From Micromussa lordhowensis (taxonomy: Eukaryota; Cnidaria; Anthozoa; Scleractinia; Lobophylliidae): a stretch of DNA of 64,000 nt. Position 1 is the first letter of the stretch, and the number at the start of each line of letters is the position of its first letter. Under the pieces are notes generated by a model that saw only the letters and a program-made list of their open reading frames with translations, had not been told where the DNA came from and did not search any database. Position numbers and translations under genes: made by a program. Below, piece by piece: positions 63,272 to 64,000 of the stretch. The stretch is taken from contig OZ026606.1 of NCBI GenBank assembly GCA_964020085.1, forward strand, positions 11,230,797 through 11,294,796, written 5' to 3'.

Positions 63272-64000
63272 CTATTTCATATGATTATCATAGTGTTTCA
63301 AGAGTTGGGCTTGACTACAGAATTCCTCTTGACAAACCCAACATTCCACAGGACATGGCTCAGGTTCTTGAAAGTTAGATGTTGCTGTAGATGTATCACT
63401 CTTAATGTCACAATTAGAACCCTTCAAAACTGGTTGAATGCTGCAATTTCCAGTTTTGTGAACTCTTACATGACTCTTCAAATGGGCTGCTTGCTTGAAA
63501 CCCTTTCCACACTGTTTGCATTTATAAGGCTTCTCACCAGTGTGAACTCTTACATGACTCTTCAAATTTGTTGCATGCTTAAAACCCTTTCCACACTGTT
63601 TGCACTCATAAGGCTTTTCACTAGTGTGAACTCTTACATGATTCTTCAAATGGGCTGCTTGTTTGAAACACTTTGCACACTGTTTGCATTCATAAGGCTT
63701 TTCACCCGTGTGGACTCGTACGTGACTCTTCAAATGTGTTGCATGCTTAAAACCCTTTCCACACTGTTTGCATTCATAAGGCTTTTCACCAGTGTGAACT
63801 CTTACATGACTCTTCAAATTTGTTGGATGCTTAAAACACTTTCCACACTGTTTGCACTCATAAGGCTTTTCACTAGTGTGAACTCTTACATGATTCTTCA
63901 AATGGGCTGCTTGCTTGAAACACTTTGCACACTGTTTGCATTCAAAAGGCTTGTTATCTGTGTGAACTAATTTATGTCTCTTCAGATTTCTTGCTTGGTT
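63272..64000 (-). CDS. C2H2 zinc-finger protein, C-terminal part (5' end outside window)
   Basis: The frame is open from the window edge to TAG at 63272-63274, giving 242 residues. It holds the end of one finger (RNLKRHKLVH), six complete Kruppel-type fingers of the form YECKQCGKxFKxxxxLKxHVRVH joined by TGEKP or TSEKP linkers, then a Ser/Thr-rich tail and a last degenerate finger (CWVCQEEFCSQAQLLKHYDN). Such arrays bind DNA in the nucleus as transcription factors. Only a few helix types occur (KQAAHLK, KHATNLK, KHATHLK, KHPTNLK), which indicates recent duplication of finger pairs. No KRAB, BTB or other effector domain is in view. The start lies beyond 64000. Confidence 0.95.
   Translation of the reverse strand, partial: NQARNLKRHKLVHTDNKPFECKQCAKCFKQAAHLKNHVRVHTSEKPYECKQCGKCFKHPTNLKSHVRVHTGEKPYECKQCGKGFKHATHLKSHVRVHTGEKPYECKQCAKCFKQAAHLKNHVRVHTSEKPYECKQCGKGFKHATNLKSHVRVHTGEKPYKCKQCGKGFKQAAHLKSHVRVHKTGNCSIQPVLKGSNCDIKSDTSTATSNFQEPEPCPVECWVCQEEFCSQAQLLKHYDNHMK

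Noticed and set aside
63281..63970. Plus-strand 229-codon frame opposite the zinc fingers
   Set aside because: A mirror of the repetitive zinc-finger coding sequence, without independent motifs.

Overview
This is eukaryotic DNA, most likely from a cnidarian, probably a stony coral. The genes have GT-AG introns, and the intergenic and intronic DNA is packed with miniature inverted-repeat elements, tRNA-derived SINEs and tyrosine-recombinase (DIRS/Ngaro-type) retrotransposons. The protein families present (a DUF6589 protein, a RecQ helicase, an invertebrate-type SAMHD1, a riboflavin transporter, a C2H2 zinc-finger array) fit this. The assignment is inferred from gene content and repeats; no search was run.

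Layout. 574-2403 (+) is the last exon of a DUF6589-family gene that begins left of the window. 5239-7404 (-) is a two-exon RecQ-family helicase of 561 aa. 8178-38278 (-) is a SAMHD1-like dNTP triphosphohydrolase gene. I could reconstruct 17 exons whose phases all agree (534 aa); no separate SAM domain was found. Its introns carry two tyrosine-recombinase retrotransposons: one in the sense orientation (about 12.6-16.5 kb), nested in an older inverted-repeat element, and one antisense (32166-37057) with a complete set of split direct repeats. They also carry SINEs, LINE 3' ends, a Harbinger-like fragment and many MITEs. A 610-bp divergent promoter separates SAMHD1 from a two-exon SLC52A-type riboflavin transporter (38889-42115, +; 454 aa).

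From 42.4 to 49.3 kb there is no convincing host gene, only satellites, foldbacks, SINEs and a LINE tail. 50105-56825 (-) holds a large broken gene. It has two winged-helix-like repeats, a zinc finger, a transposase-like (RNase H/DDE-type) core and a C-terminal chromodomain, and it is interrupted by several frameshifts and a stop. A 60-bp minisatellite has grown from its 3' end. 57-63 kb is repeat-rich: a 141-bp higher-order minisatellite, a foldback element built of 7-bp and 16-bp arrays, and MITEs. The right edge (63272-64000, -) is the 3' part of a C2H2 zinc-finger gene.

The most notable theme is functional. SAMHD1 is known in vertebrates as a factor that starves reverse transcription of dNTPs, and here its locus is itself host to two reverse-transcriptase elements of the DIRS/Ngaro class. 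The other striking item is the chromodomain transposase-like pseudogene, whose overall architecture I do not recognise as a named family.
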